A DNA stretch of 64,000 nt from Streptomyces sclerotialus (GCA_000719105.1 JODX01000002.1:62001-126000), one strand, 5' to 3'. Shown: positions 47,377 to 58,105, counted from the first letter of the stretch. A program made the numbers and translations. The notes: generated from the letters alone by a model not told the origin.

Positions 47377-47802
47377 TCAGCAGGAGATGCCCTGAGCACG
47401 CAGATGCTCGCACTGGATCTCGCCGGAGGACTTCGGACGGTCGATTCCCGGGCGCATGTTTCGCAGGTCCTCCACCGTGGCGTTCTCGGGCCACTCCGTC
47501 GGGCCACTCCCAGGAGCGGGAGTCGTAGGGGACGAGGCGGGTTGCCCCGGAGCGGCGGTGGGTGTCGGGGAGCTGAGTGCCGGAGAGCTGTGCGCCGGGC
47601 TGGGCGAAGAAGTTCTCTTATCCGTCGCATGGATCGACTGCTGCGAGGGCCGAGGTGTGCTCGTTGGCGTCGGAGAGCCACCTGACGCACTCGATGAGGG
47701 AGAAGCCGCCCCGGAACTGCTCGTACAGGCCGCTGCTCCCATGCTGATAGCAGCAATCAACAGCGCGACGACGCTGATGCTTGGCGCCCTGCCCGTTTTC
47801 AT
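47377..47802 (-). CDS. Small lipoprotein, Ser/Pro/Thr-rich
   Basis: A 141-residue lipoprotein with signal peptide MKTGRAPSISVVALLIAAIS and lipobox GAAAC. A long low-complexity Ser/Pro/Thr/Ala linker follows, and a short C-terminal domain (about 40 residues) with two cysteines (IQCEHLRAQGISC). ATG at 47802 gives the best signal peptide although its ribosome site is weak; 47832 is possible. No family recognised. Confidence 0.6.
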   Translation of the reverse strand: MKTGRAPSISVVALLIAAISMGAAACTSSSGAASPSSSASGGSPTPTSTPRPSQQSIHATDKRTSSPSPAHSSPALSSPTPTAAPGQPASSPTTPAPGSGPTEWPENATVEDLRNMRPGIDRPKSSGEIQCEHLRAQGISC

Positions 47803-47888
47803 CCCGATGCGCCTGCCGTAGTAGATGATCATGTCGATCCGTACTTTACGGTCATGGTGAACCCTTGGATGTTCTCGGCGCTGCCGGG

Positions 47889-48134
47889 CCATGGAGTCGC
47901 TGCGAGCGCCAGGGCGTCCCCATCCTGGCCGACCTCGCCTACCAGGGCGGTGGCCCCTGGCTGACCACGGGCATCAAACGCAGGCCCCTGCAGGAGCTCA
48001 CCCCCACCGAGAAGACCGTCAACCGGGTTCTGGCCGCGGCACGGGCACCGGTCGAACGCGGTGTCGCCCGCCTGAAGTCCGGGCGGATCTTCCGCAGATC
48101 CCGCTGCAGTCCGAACCGTATGACGTCATCCATG
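47889..48134 (+). pseudogene. IS5-family transposase, C-terminal remnant
   Basis: The reading has CERQGVPILADLAYQGGGPW and TTGIKRRPLQELTPTEKTVN, then APVERGVARLKSGRIFRRSR. This is the C-terminal DDE block of IS5-type transposases of Streptomyces, with the final catalytic Glu in PVERG. The N-terminal two thirds and the usual end are absent, so the element is inactive. Confidence 0.8.
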
Positions 48135-48484
48135 AAGGGGCGGGGCCGGTCAAGGTCGGTGCTTGTCCGGCTCCTTCCTACTGCTCGTTGGGATGAGGGC
48201 GTACTCGGCCGGGGGACGGACTGTTCCCGTTCCCCGGTATGTGCTGTGGGCCCGCCCTCGGGCGGGTTGTTGTAAGGGGTGTGCTCTTCACCAGTGTGAT
48301 GCCGAGGTGGCGGCGCTCCGGCTGCCGGTCATCCATCCGCCGCGCCCGCGTCACGCATGGTGCGTGGGGCGGCATGGTGTGGTTCGGCACACGGCCGGCG
48401 GGATCAATCAATCGCGCGGCCTCGCCGCGGTGCGGGGGCCAGACGTCATAGCGATCACGCGCCGGTCGTGGGTCCGGATGCTGC
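48135..48484. other. No gene; possible hairpin and right flank of the IS110 element
   Basis: No coding frame can be supported. A small GC hairpin with a T-containing tail (about 48252-48275) could be a terminator. The part nearest 48484 may belong to the right end of the IS110 element, which has no inverted repeats to mark it. Confidence 0.35.
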
Positions 48485-49528
48485 TCACACCGGGTCCCGG
48501 CGGGTCAGGCAGCGGACCTCGCCGTCGCGCAGCCCGTAGTAGACCAGGGTGAGCAGCTTGCGCGCCGCAGCGGCCTTGGCGATGTTGCGTGCCCCGGCGC
48601 CGCGGCGGGACTCGATGCGGTCCTTGTGGGCGCGCATCGGGGTGCTCTCGGGGGCGTGCTGGACGGCCTCGACGGCCGCCCAGCGCACCAGCTTGGAGCC
48701 CTGCTTGGTCAGATGCCCGCGTCGGACCACCGTGTCCGACTCCCGGTGGCGCGGGGTGAGCCCGGCCCAAGAGCACAGATGCTGCGGGTCGGGGAAACGG
48801 GTAACGTCGGCGATCTCGACGGTGAAGACCGCGGCCAGGACCGGACCGATACCGCCGATCTTCTGGATCGCGCGGTAGCCGGGGTCGCTGGCCAGACGGG
48901 CAGCGATCTCCTTGTCCAGCATCTCGATCTGCTGGCCGAGTTCGTGCATCACCGCGCACAGCGCGCGCACCCGTGCCGCGTACCCGGCGGTCAGCGGCAG
49001 CTCGTCGAGGAATGCGCTGCCCGTGGTGCCGAACAGGTCGCTCATCGGCACCGCGATGCCCAGCTTGCCCATCACGCCGTGAGCCTGGTTGCGGCAGCTG
49101 GTCCGCAGACTGACCAGCTTGTGCCGGCCGCGCACCAGCTCCCGCAGTTCGCGGGTCTCGGGCGGGGCCAGCCAGGCTTCCGGCAGCCGTCCCAGCCGCA
49201 GCAGATCGGCCAGGTCGGCGGCGTCCCTCTCGTCGTTCTTCACCCGCCGGTAGCTGAACGCCTTCACCCCCAGCGGATGGGCTAGGTGCACCTCGGCCCC
49301 GGCCTCGGCCAGCGCGTCGGCGGCCCAGTACCAGCCGAGCGTGGCCTCCAGCACCACCTTCGGCTGCGGCCCGGCCTTGGCGATCTCCCGCTTGAGCCGG
49401 GCCGGATCGTTGTTGAAACGGACCATCTCGCCCAGCCGCTGCCCGTCCGCCGCCATCCGCACCAGGACCGAGCGGCGCCGGTGCAGGTCCATTCCCACCC
49501 ACTGCACACAGTCGTACGGTGAACTCAT
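48485..49528 (-). CDS. IS110-family transposase
   Basis: A 347-residue recombinase. The N-terminal RuvC-like DEDD domain has WVGMDLHRRRSVLVRM, VVLEATLGWYW and KNDERDAADLADLLRLGRLP. The C-terminal transposase_20 domain has IQKIGGIGPVLAAVFTVEI and the serine-containing SWAGLTPRHRESD segment. No frameshift or stop is seen, so it is probably functional. ATG at 49528 has GGGGAGG; a TTG one codon earlier is unlikely. It lies among decayed genes. Confidence 0.92.
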   Translation of the reverse strand: MSSPYDCVQWVGMDLHRRRSVLVRMAADGQRLGEMVRFNNDPARLKREIAKAGPQPKVVLEATLGWYWAADALAEAGAEVHLAHPLGVKAFSYRRVKNDERDAADLADLLRLGRLPEAWLAPPETRELRELVRGRHKLVSLRTSCRNQAHGVMGKLGIAVPMSDLFGTTGSAFLDELPLTAGYAARVRALCAVMHELGQQIEMLDKEIAARLASDPGYRAIQKIGGIGPVLAAVFTVEIADVTRFPDPQHLCSWAGLTPRHRESDTVVRRGHLTKQGSKLVRWAAVEAVQHAPESTPMRAHKDRIESRRGAGARNIAKAAAARKLLTLVYYGLRDGEVRCLTRRDPV

Positions 49529-49700
49529 CAAGGGCCTCCCCGAGTTCGGACTTTCTGCCTGAGCCGAGCATCCTGCGCACCCGGCGGGAGCGGGAGGCCC
49601 CGCCCCTTCATCGCATCAATCGCCAGAGCCGTCCTCATCCTCACCCTGGAGCGGCAACGCTGAAGAAGCTCACTGATAAAGAGGAGAGAGCCCCGGGCAC
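48485..49700 (-). mobile_element. IS110-family insertion sequence
   Basis: The transposase gene is full length and there is about 170 bases of non-coding sequence upstream of it, which in IS110-group elements is the left end. Members lack clear terminal inverted repeats, so the boundaries are approximate. Beyond this, 49701-49864 shows no gene. Confidence 0.6.
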
Positions 49701-49864
49701 ATGGTGAGGGCGTCATTCTGCGGACTGGTCCGGGGATCCTGGTCGGCCCCTCCGACAACGGGGTCGTGCTCATCACCGGTTCGAGCCCGAGGGACATGGC
49801 CGACGAGGAACAGCCGAAGAAGCGCCATCGCCCCGGCCTGCTCCCCGTCGGCCCCGTCTGCTCC

Positions 49865-50638
49865 CTACCGCGGCCCGTACTTCCGCCCCGTCCTCGAGCT
49901 GATCGCGCCGAGCAGCGGCCGGGGCACCAGCTTCGCCGCCCCCATGAGCGCCTTGTACCGGGGGTCCGGGATGGACAGCGACCTGCCCCGTGCCAGGTCG
50001 TTGACCGCCTCCGCGACCACCTTGTCCGCGTCCAGCCACATCCAGTTCGGGATGTTGTCCGTGCCCATGCCGGCCCGCTGGTGGAACTCGGTGCGCACGA
50101 AGCCCGGGCACAGGGCCATCAGCCGTACGCCGCTGCCCGCCAGGTCCTTCGCCACGCCCTGCGTGAACTGCACGACCCACGCCTTGGACGCCCCGTACGT
50201 GCCGCGCGGCACGAACGCGGCCACCGACGCCACGTTCACCACACCGCCCCGGCCCCGCTCCCGCATCGCCTCCGTCGCCGCCGAGGTCAGCCGGAGCACC
50301 GCCTCGCAGTGCACCTTGAGCATCATCAGCTCGTCGGCCATGGGAACCTCGAGGTAGCGGCCCTTGTTGCCGAAGCCGGCGTTGTTGATCAGCAGGTCGA
50401 CGGCGTTCTTGCGGTCGCCCAGCCGGGCGGCCACCGTCTCGATGCCGTCGTCCGTCGCCAGATCGGCCGTCAGCACCTCCGCCTCGATGCCGTGCCGGTC
50501 GTGCAACTCCGTGGCCTGGTCCCGCAGTCGTTTGGTGTCGCGCGCCACCAGGACGAGGTTGTGGCCGTCGGCCGCCAGCCGCCGTGCGAAGGCGGCACCG
50601 ATGCCCGAGGTCGATCCCGTGATGAGAGCCGTTGTCAT
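49865..50638 (-). CDS. Short-chain dehydrogenase/reductase
   Basis: A 257-residue classical SDR with the cofactor loop TGSTSGIG, the NNAG motif, a serine in NVASVAAF and the catalytic Tyr-Lys in YGASK. The DRHGI and VARD pattern after the second strand suggests NADP. Substrate unknown. It is the first clearly chromosomal gene after the accessory region. Confidence 0.92.
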   Translation of the reverse strand: MTTALITGSTSGIGAAFARRLAADGHNLVLVARDTKRLRDQATELHDRHGIEAEVLTADLATDDGIETVAARLGDRKNAVDLLINNAGFGNKGRYLEVPMADELMMLKVHCEAVLRLTSAATEAMRERGRGGVVNVASVAAFVPRGTYGASKAWVVQFTQGVAKDLAGSGVRLMALCPGFVRTEFHQRAGMGTDNIPNWMWLDADKVVAEAVNDLARGRSLSIPDPRYKALMGAAKLVPRPLLGAISSRTGRKYGPR

Positions 50639-50689
50639 GACGCAAGGTTAGTGACCCGGACTGAACTCGTCCGCTCCCCGAACCGGCCT

Positions 50690-52258
50690 TCACCTGTCCT
50701 TCTCGTGTTCCGCACGGTGGTCGGCCGCGTGTCCTGCCGGCGTGCCCGCCCGCTGCCCCTTCTCCACCACCACGAACTGGCCCATCATCCCCTCGTCCTC
50801 GTGGTACAGCAGATGGCAGTGGTACATGTACGGCGTGTCCGGGTCGGCCGGGCCGTCGAAACGCAGCGCCAGTTTCATCGTCGTGCCGTTCGGCAGGAAC
50901 ACCGTGTCCTTCGGGCCGCGCAGCGCGGGCGGCGGCGCCGAGCCGTTCACCTCCAGCACCCGGAACTGGACGTCGTGCACATGGAAGTTGTGCGGCATGC
51001 CGTCGGCGTTGCGGACCGTCCACACCTCCGTCGTGCCCCGCGCGACCGTCTCGTCGACCCGGCCCATGTCCATCGCCCGCCCGTTGATACCGGTCCGCTT
51101 CAGGTCGAAGTACCTGCCGCGGGCGGCGTCGGTGCCGTCCGGCGTCTCCGGCTCGCCCAGTTCCGCCGGGAGCTCCGGCGAGGTCCGCAGCCGCTCGGCC
51201 GCCCGCAGCTCCAGCACGTCGAAGGAGTCGTCGCCCCCGGCGAACCGCCGCTGCCAGACGTCCCCGTAGTTGTCCTGCGGAAAGCTCCGCAGCACCACCC
51301 GCTCGCCGGCCCGCATGCGCACCACGATCTCGGCCCGCTCACCCGGCGAGAGCTGTACCCGCTCCATGGCGGCCGGGCGTTCCAGCAGCCCGCCGTCCGT
51401 GGCTGTCAGGTAGAACGGGCGCCCGTCCGGGAACCCGAAAGCGTACGTACGGGCCGTCGAGGCGTTGAGGAGCCGCAGCCGTATCAGCTCGTCGCCGACC
51501 TCCTGGTACGGGCTGAGCGTGCCGTTGACCATGGTGCGGTCGCCCAGGAAGCCCACGCTCTGCATGATGTTGCGGCCGTTGTCGAGTTCCGCCCCGTCGA
51601 AGCGGACGTCCTGGACGACGACGGGAAGGTCGTCGACGCCGTACTTCTTCGGCAGGGCGAGCCGGTCCGACCTCTCGTCGTCGAGCAGGAACAGGCCCGC
51701 CAGCCCTTTCCGTACGTGCTCCTCGGTCGCGCCGTGCGGATGGGGGTGATACCAGAGCGTCGCGGCCGGCTGGTCCACCGTCCAGTGCGGGCTCCGGGTG
51801 TCGCCGGCCGCGATCGACTGGTGCGGTCCGCCGTCCATCCGCGCGGGCAGGTGCATGCCGTGCCAGTGCACGCTGGAGGCTTCGTCCAACCCGTTCTCTA
51901 TCCGGACGCGGACCTTCTCGCCGCGTTCGGCACGCAGTGTCGGGCCGAGATAGGAGCCGTTGAATCCCCAGGTCGGCGTCCGCCGTCCCGGCTCGAACTC
52001 CGTCTCACCCGGCTGCATGCGTAAGTCGAAGACGCGCGTGCCGTCCTCGTCGACGGACGACTTCGCCAGAGGCGGTATCGCGAGTGCGTTGCCGAACCGC
52101 TCCTTGCCGACCGTGCTGACCTCGGAGCCGGTCCACAGCCAGGTGAACAGACCGCCGACGGCCAGCGCGGCGACGGCGACGACCGAGCCGAGCACGATGA
52201 GGACGCGCTTGAGGCGGGACACACGCTTGGGGCGAGACACACGCTTGAGGCGGGACAT
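50690..52258 (-). CDS. Multicopper oxidase, membrane-anchored
   Basis: A 522-residue CotA/bilirubin-oxidase-like enzyme. Copper motifs are HWHG (about residue 131), HPHPHG, HNFHVHDVQF and HCHLLYHEDEGMM. An N-terminal helix (about 20-43) with no cleavage site suggests a membrane anchor with the domain outside. The first 18 residues are three six-residue SRLKRV-like repeats from an 18-bp tandem repeat. It probably oxidises phenolics or metals. Confidence 0.93.
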   Translation of the reverse strand: MSRLKRVSRPKRVSRLKRVLIVLGSVVAVAALAVGGLFTWLWTGSEVSTVGKERFGNALAIPPLAKSSVDEDGTRVFDLRMQPGETEFEPGRRTPTWGFNGSYLGPTLRAERGEKVRVRIENGLDEASSVHWHGMHLPARMDGGPHQSIAAGDTRSPHWTVDQPAATLWYHPHPHGATEEHVRKGLAGLFLLDDERSDRLALPKKYGVDDLPVVVQDVRFDGAELDNGRNIMQSVGFLGDRTMVNGTLSPYQEVGDELIRLRLLNASTARTYAFGFPDGRPFYLTATDGGLLERPAAMERVQLSPGERAEIVVRMRAGERVVLRSFPQDNYGDVWQRRFAGGDDSFDVLELRAAERLRTSPELPAELGEPETPDGTDAARGRYFDLKRTGINGRAMDMGRVDETVARGTTEVWTVRNADGMPHNFHVHDVQFRVLEVNGSAPPPALRGPKDTVFLPNGTTMKLALRFDGPADPDTPYMYHCHLLYHEDEGMMGQFVVVEKGQRAGTPAGHAADHRAEHEKDR

Positions 52259-52351
52259 GCGACAAGCGTTCCGTTCCGCCGATCTTCGGACATCCGGGAT
52301 CCGCCCCGACCTTCCCCTGATCCGGCCCCGGCCGCTTCCCCGGGTTCGCCC

Positions 52352-53020
52352 CTAGGAGCCGTGCTGCGCCACGTACCTCTCCGCCTGCGCCCGTGCCTCC
52401 GGATGCAGCGCGTCCCCCGCCGCCAGCACCCGCGGCAGCAGCTCCCGCTCCGTCGTGCCGGCGCGGAACTGCAGGGCCACCGTCACATCGTGGTCCGGGC
52501 GGTGGACGATCTCGACGGAATCGCCCGCCCGTACCTCGCCGGGCACGACGACCCGCAGATACGCGCCCGGCGCCGCCCGGTGGGTGAACCGTTTGACCCA
52601 GCCCGGTTCACCGAGGTGCCCCTGGAAGGTGCGGCAGGGGATACGGCCGCTGGTGACCTCCAGGATCACGTCGGCGCCGATCCGCCAGCGCTCGCCGATC
52701 AGAGCGCCGGACACGTCGAGGCCCTCGGTGGTGAGGTTCTCGCCGAACATTCCGTTGCGCAGAGGGCGCCCCAGTTCCCGCTCCCACTCGTCCAGATCCT
52801 CGCGGGCGACCGCGTACACGGCCTGGTCGTCGCCGCCGTGGTGACGGGTCTCGCAGACCGCGTCCCCGGCGACCCCGCTGGCACCGATCCCCTTCGGGCC
52901 GGGTGCCGCTATCCGCAGCGGTCCCTCGACCGGCCGCTTGTCGATGCCGGTCACTCCCTGTGGGTGGCTCGTGTGATCGGAGGCCCGGGGGCGCCCCACG
53001 TTCAGAGACAGAAGCTTCAT
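52352..53020 (-). CDS. MOSC domain protein
   Basis: A 222-residue MOSC protein similar to YiiM. GIDKRPVEGPL, HHGGDDQAVYAYAREDL-like sequence, FGENLTTEGLDV, and the conserved cysteine in RIPCRTFQGH mark the domain. MOSC proteins act on molybdenum cofactor or N-hydroxylated compounds; the substrate here is unknown. It is divergent from the LysR regulator, which may control it. Confidence 0.9.
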   Translation of the reverse strand: MKLLSLNVGRPRASDHTSHPQGVTGIDKRPVEGPLRIAAPGPKGIGASGVAGDAVCETRHHGGDDQAVYAVAREDLDEWERELGRPLRNGMFGENLTTEGLDVSGALIGERWRIGADVILEVTSGRIPCRTFQGHLGEPGWVKRFTHRAAPGAYLRVVVPGEVRAGDSVEIVHRPDHDVTVALQFRAGTTERELLPRVLAAGDALHPEARAQAERYVAQHGS

Positions 53021-53087
53021 GCCCGCACGCTAGGCGATCAGCGTCAAAGCGTCGATGCAATATCCGCGCCGGAGTCCAAGCTTCCCT

Positions 53088-53093
53088 TATGCT
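53088..53093 (+). promoter_or_regulatory. Putative -10 element for leaderless LysR mRNA
   Basis: TATGCT ends seven bases before the GTG at 53100. If used, transcription would begin at or next to the start codon. No separate ribosome site is present. Confidence 0.4.
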
Positions 53094-53099
53094 CAAAGG

Positions 53100-53996
53100 G
53101 TGATCGAGGCCCGACATCTCCGTGTCCTGCGCGCCGTGGCCGCCACCGGATCCTTCTCCGCGGCGGCCCGCGAGCTCGGCTGCACCCAGCCCGCCGTCAG
53201 TCAGCAGATGAAGGCCCTCGAAGCCTCGATCGGCACCCCGCTGCTCGTCCGCAGTGGCCGCGAGATGGGGCTCACCCAGGCGGGCGAGGCACTGGTCCGG
53301 CACGCGGCCGGCATCCTCGCCGGACTGACGGCGGCCGAGGAGGAGGTCGCCGCCATCGCCGGTCTGCGGGCCGGACGGGTCCGTCTCGTCTCGTTCCCCA
53401 GCGGCAGTTCCACCCTTGTGCCCACCGCGCTGGCCGCCCTGCGCGCCGCGCACCCCGGGACGCGTGTCTCCCTGGAGGAGGCCGAGCCGCCGAGGTCCGT
53501 CGAGATGCTGCGCGCGGGGGACTGCGACATCGCCCTCGCCTTCCGGTACGCGGATGCGGCGGGCGGCGACGAGTGGGGTGACCTGGAGGTGCGGTCCCTG
53601 CTCAGCGACCGGCTCGTCGGCCTCGTGCCCGAAGGGCACCGGCTGGCGGGTACGGCGTCCGTGGCGATCGGCGACCTCGCCGGGGAGCCGTGGATCGCGG
53701 GCTGCCCCCGCTGCCGCGGCCAACTGGTGGAGATCTGTGAGGGCGCGGGCTTCACCCCCCGGATCGACTTCGCGACCGACGACTACCCGGCGGTGGCCGG
53801 CCTGGTCGGGGCGGGCCTCGGAGTGGCGGTGCTGCCGGAACTGGCCGTCGAGTCCGTCCGCCCCAAGGGAGTGCGTACGGTCGCGCTGGAGCCCGTCGTA
53901 CGACGGGAGATCGTTGCGCTCACCCTCCCGGACCTGGCCCGGGTGCCCGCGGTGGCGGCGACCCTGGAGCAGCTGGCGAGGGCGGCCGCGCGGTAG
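53100..53996 (+). CDS. LysR-family transcriptional regulator
   Basis: A 298-residue regulator with an N-terminal winged helix (about 3-62: LRVLRAVAATGSFSAAAREL, then TQPAVSQQMKALE) and a periplasmic-binding-like effector domain with GLVGAGLGVAVLPEL. The GTG at 53100 is the only start that keeps the standard N-terminus. The likely target is the divergent MOSC gene 80 bases away. The effector is unknown. Confidence 0.92.
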   Translation: MIEARHLRVLRAVAATGSFSAAARELGCTQPAVSQQMKALEASIGTPLLVRSGREMGLTQAGEALVRHAAGILAGLTAAEEEVAAIAGLRAGRVRLVSFPSGSSTLVPTALAALRAAHPGTRVSLEEAEPPRSVEMLRAGDCDIALAFRYADAAGGDEWGDLEVRSLLSDRLVGLVPEGHRLAGTASVAIGDLAGEPWIAGCPRCRGQLVEICEGAGFTPRIDFATDDYPAVAGLVGAGLGVAVLPELAVESVRPKGVRTVALEPVVRREIVALTLPDLARVPAVAATLEQLARAAAR

Positions 53997-54113
53997 GGAA
54001 CCCCGTGGAACGCCACGGAGAGTCAGGGGCACGCGCGCGTGTGCCTGACGCGCTGCGGGGAGTCCGTGAAGGCACCCGCAGCGAAGAAACGTTCTTTCAG
54101 GTGTGCGAGGCGG

Positions 54114-54443
54114 TCATGCCTGCGAAGCGGTACCGCCTCCGGCGGGGGACGCCGACAGCAGCCGGTTGCGCGCCCGGCCCATGAGCTCTTCGCGCTCGTC
54201 CTCCGTCAGCCCGCCCCACACGCCGTACGGCTCGCGCACCGCCAAGGCGTGCGCCGCGCATTCCGCGCGGACCGGGCACCTCATGCAGACCTCCTTGGCC
54301 GAGTTCTCACGAGCGCTCCGTGCCGCACCACGCTCGCCCTCCGGGTGGAAGAAGAGCGAGCTGTCGACCCCGCGGCAGGCCGCGAGGAGCTGCCAGTCCC
54401 AGAGATCCGCGTTGGGTCCGGGAAGGCGGGAGAAATCTGCCAT
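54114..54443 (-). CDS. whiD: WhiB-family sporulation regulator WhiD
   Basis: A 109-residue WhiB-like iron-sulfur protein. Four cysteines (Cys23, Cys53, Cys56, Cys62) bind the [4Fe-4S] cluster. GVWGGLTEDE is the WhiB turn and a basic C-terminal segment follows. Length, N-terminus (MADFSRLPGPNADLWDWQLL) and position next to bldM identify WhiD, needed for late spore maturation. ATG at 54443 has AAGGGG upstream. Confidence 0.92.
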   Translation of the reverse strand: MADFSRLPGPNADLWDWQLLAACRGVDSSLFFHPEGERGAARSARENSAKEVCMRCPVRAECAAHALAVREPYGVWGGLTEDEREELMGRARNRLLSASPAGGGTASQA

Positions 54444-54671
54444 TGCATGTCCCCTTGTTGCCGTTCTGGGCGGGAATGCGCCCATGACCGTACTTCTACG
54501 ATCTAAGGAGATGAAAATATGACTCATTGCGAATCTAGTCGCAGACACCAGCTAAAGGGAAGAAAAAGGGCTGAATGGGGCATAGGTTGTGATGAAACGT
54601 TGAGGGTCCGTTGTGCATGTCTGCACCGTGTCCGCCCCCTCACGTAGAGTGCCGAACATGGCTCACCGCCC

Positions 54672-54699
54672 CGTAACTCTTTCGAGTGACCGTCGTTGA
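54672..54699 (+). promoter_or_regulatory. SigBldN-type promoter of bldM
   Basis: CGTAAC (54672-54677), 16 bases, CGTTGA (54694-54699) agree with the -35 and -10 I recall for the bldM p1 promoter. The predicted leader is about 125 bases. Confidence 0.75.
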
Positions 54700-54832
54700 G
54701 AAGGCGGAGGCGGTTGAAGGAACAAGCGCTCGGGCAGGCGTCTCAGTCCGCTCGCGAGTGACGACCGCACCGGTGACGATTCGTACCAGCCTGGAGGCTC
54801 AAGGTGACGCGCATCAGCTGCGGAGGGCGGCC

Positions 54833-55444
54833 ATGACATCCGTCCTCGTCTGCGACGACTCCCCGCTTGCCCGAGAGGCGCTCCGTCGCGCGGTGGCCAC
54901 CGTGCCCGGCGTCGAGCGTGTGACGACGGCGGCCAACGGCGAGGAAGTCCTCCGCCGCTGGGGTGCCGACCGCTCGGACCTGATTCTGATGGACGTACGC
55001 ATGCCCGGCCTGGGCGGCGTCGAGACCGTACGGCGGCTGCTGTCCGCGGACCCCGGTGCGCGCATCATCATGCTCACCGTCGCGGAGGACCTGGACGGTG
55101 TGGCGCTCGCGGTCGCCGCCGGTGCCCGCGGCTATCTGCACAAGGACGCCTCGCGCGCGGAACTGCGCGCCACGGTGACGCAGGCGCTGGCCGACCCCAC
55201 CTGGCGGCTCGCCCCGCGCCGGCTGCGGTCCGCCGAGATGGGCGCCGCCCCGACGCTCACCGCGCGTGAGATCCAGGTGCTCGAAGGCATGAGCCACGGC
55301 CGGTCGAACGCGGAGATCGGCCGAGAGCTGTTCCTCTCGGAGGACACCGTCAAGACCCACGCCCGGCGGCTGTTCAAGAAGCTCGGCGCCTCGGACCGGG
55401 CACACGCCGTGGCGCTCGGCTTCCGCTGGGGCCTGGTTCGCTGA
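54833..55444 (+). CDS. bldM: Developmental response regulator BldM
   Basis: A 203-residue response regulator. The receiver domain (about 1-120) has Asp54 in LILMDVRMPG. The LuxR-type helix-turn-helix (about 135-200) has LTAREIQVLEGMSHGRSNAE and EDTVKTHARRLFKKLG. This is BldM, an orphan regulator required for aerial hyphae and, with WhiI, for later sporulation genes. It is reported to act without phosphorylation. ATG at 54833 has GGAGGG. Confidence 0.95.
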   Translation: MTSVLVCDDSPLAREALRRAVATVPGVERVTTAANGEEVLRRWGADRSDLILMDVRMPGLGGVETVRRLLSADPGARIIMLTVAEDLDGVALAVAAGARGYLHKDASRAELRATVTQALADPTWRLAPRRLRSAEMGAAPTLTAREIQVLEGMSHGRSNAEIGRELFLSEDTVKTHARRLFKKLGASDRAHAVALGFRWGLVR

Positions 55445-55682
55445 GTGGGCCCCAGCGGGGGTGCGGGGATCCCCGCCTGTCACCTGGCGGGCGGGGGCGC
55501 TGACCACAGCGCGGTCGTGGGCCCCCGCCGCAGGGCGGACGGGGCCGTTCCGTGCAGGGCGGACGGAGCCGGCAGAGAGCTCCGCCGGGTGCCCGCTGCT
55601 CGTTTCGGCGCGGATGCCGCATCCTTGAGGTGTGGAGTTCCTCGGGGACGAGTCGGTCGAGCGGAAGGGGAGGGCGCAGGAG

Positions 55683-56348
55683 ATGAGTTCCGGCGCACCT
55701 GCTCATAACGCTTCGGTGCACAACTACGGGCACGGTGCCACGGAGCGGACGGCCTCAGGGCACCATGGTCCGATGCGCGACGACGAGACGACGGTGATCG
55801 GTGCGCTCGTCCATCGCGCCGTGGACGGAGACGAGCAGGCCACGCACGACCTGCTCGCCCGTGTCCACCCCCTCGCCCTGCGCTACTGCCGCACCCGGCT
55901 GTCCCGGCTGCCCGGCGACGCGCGGCACTTCGTGGAGGACCTGGCGCAGGAGGTCTGCGTCGCCGTGCTCCTCGCGCTGCCGCGCTACAAGGACACCGGC
56001 CGGCCCTTCGAGGCGTTCGTGTTCGCCATCGCCGCCCACAAGGTCGCCGACCTGCAGCGCGCCGCGATGCGCCACCCCGGTTCGACGGCCGTGCCCTCGG
56101 ACGAGATGCCCGAGCGGCCGGACGACTCGCTCGGCCCGGAGGAACGGGCCCTGCTCAGCAGCGACGCCGAATGGGCCAAGAAGCTCCTGGCCAATCTTCC
56201 CGAGAACCAGCGCGAGCTGCTGCTGCTGCGCATCGCGGTGGGCCTCACGGCCGAGGAGACCGGCCAGATGCTGGGGATGTCGCCGGGTGCCGTACGGGTT
56301 GCGCAGCACCGGGCGCTCAGCCGGCTGCGCGCGCTGGCCGAGCAGTAG
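55683..56348 (+). CDS. shbA: ECF-like sigma factor of the ShbA type
   Basis: A sigma-70 family protein with region 2 ([37 protein letters not shown]) and region 4 ([20 protein letters not shown]). In Streptomyces griseus the sigma ShbA encoded between bldM and guaB drives transcription of the principal sigma hrdB; position and sequence fit. ATG at 55683 (221 residues) has GGAGGG at good spacing. ATG at 55773 (MRDDE..., 191 residues) is an alternative that lacks a good ribosome site. Confidence 0.85.
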   Translation: MSSGAPAHNASVHNYGHGATERTASGHHGPMRDDETTVIGALVHRAVDGDEQATHDLLARVHPLALRYCRTRLSRLPGDARHFVEDLAQEVCVAVLLALPRYKDTGRPFEAFVFAIAAHKVADLQRAAMRHPGSTAVPSDEMPERPDDSLGPEERALLSSDAEWAKKLLANLPENQRELLLLRIAVGLTAEETGQMLGMSPGAVRVAQHRALSRLRALAEQ

Positions 56349-56466
56349 CCCCGTCCGCAGCCCCGGAGCGCTTCCGGATGAACGTGCGACGCACCGTTCT
56401 CGTACGAACACACGGAGCCCCATGTCACATCCCATAACGGAATGGCGGAGCCGGGCTTCCCGTTAG

Positions 56467-58011
<1,545 letters not shown>

Positions 58012-58070
58012 CACGGCGCGGCGGACGGCTCGCCCGGCGGAAGCGGGCCGCACGCGCGCGTGGACCATGA

Positions 58071-58105
58071 CAAAGGCGGTCCCGGAGGCTCCGGGGCCGC
58101 CTTTG
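58071..58105 (+). terminator. Hairpin terminator after guaB
   Basis: A 16-bp stem with one G-T pair (58071-58086 with 58090-58105) and a 3-base loop, ending CTTTG. It lies about 60 bases past the guaB stop. Confidence 0.85.

Noticed and set aside
49766..52024. A 752-codon plus-strand frame
   Set aside because: It is antisense to the SDR and multicopper oxidase genes and has no recognisable domain.
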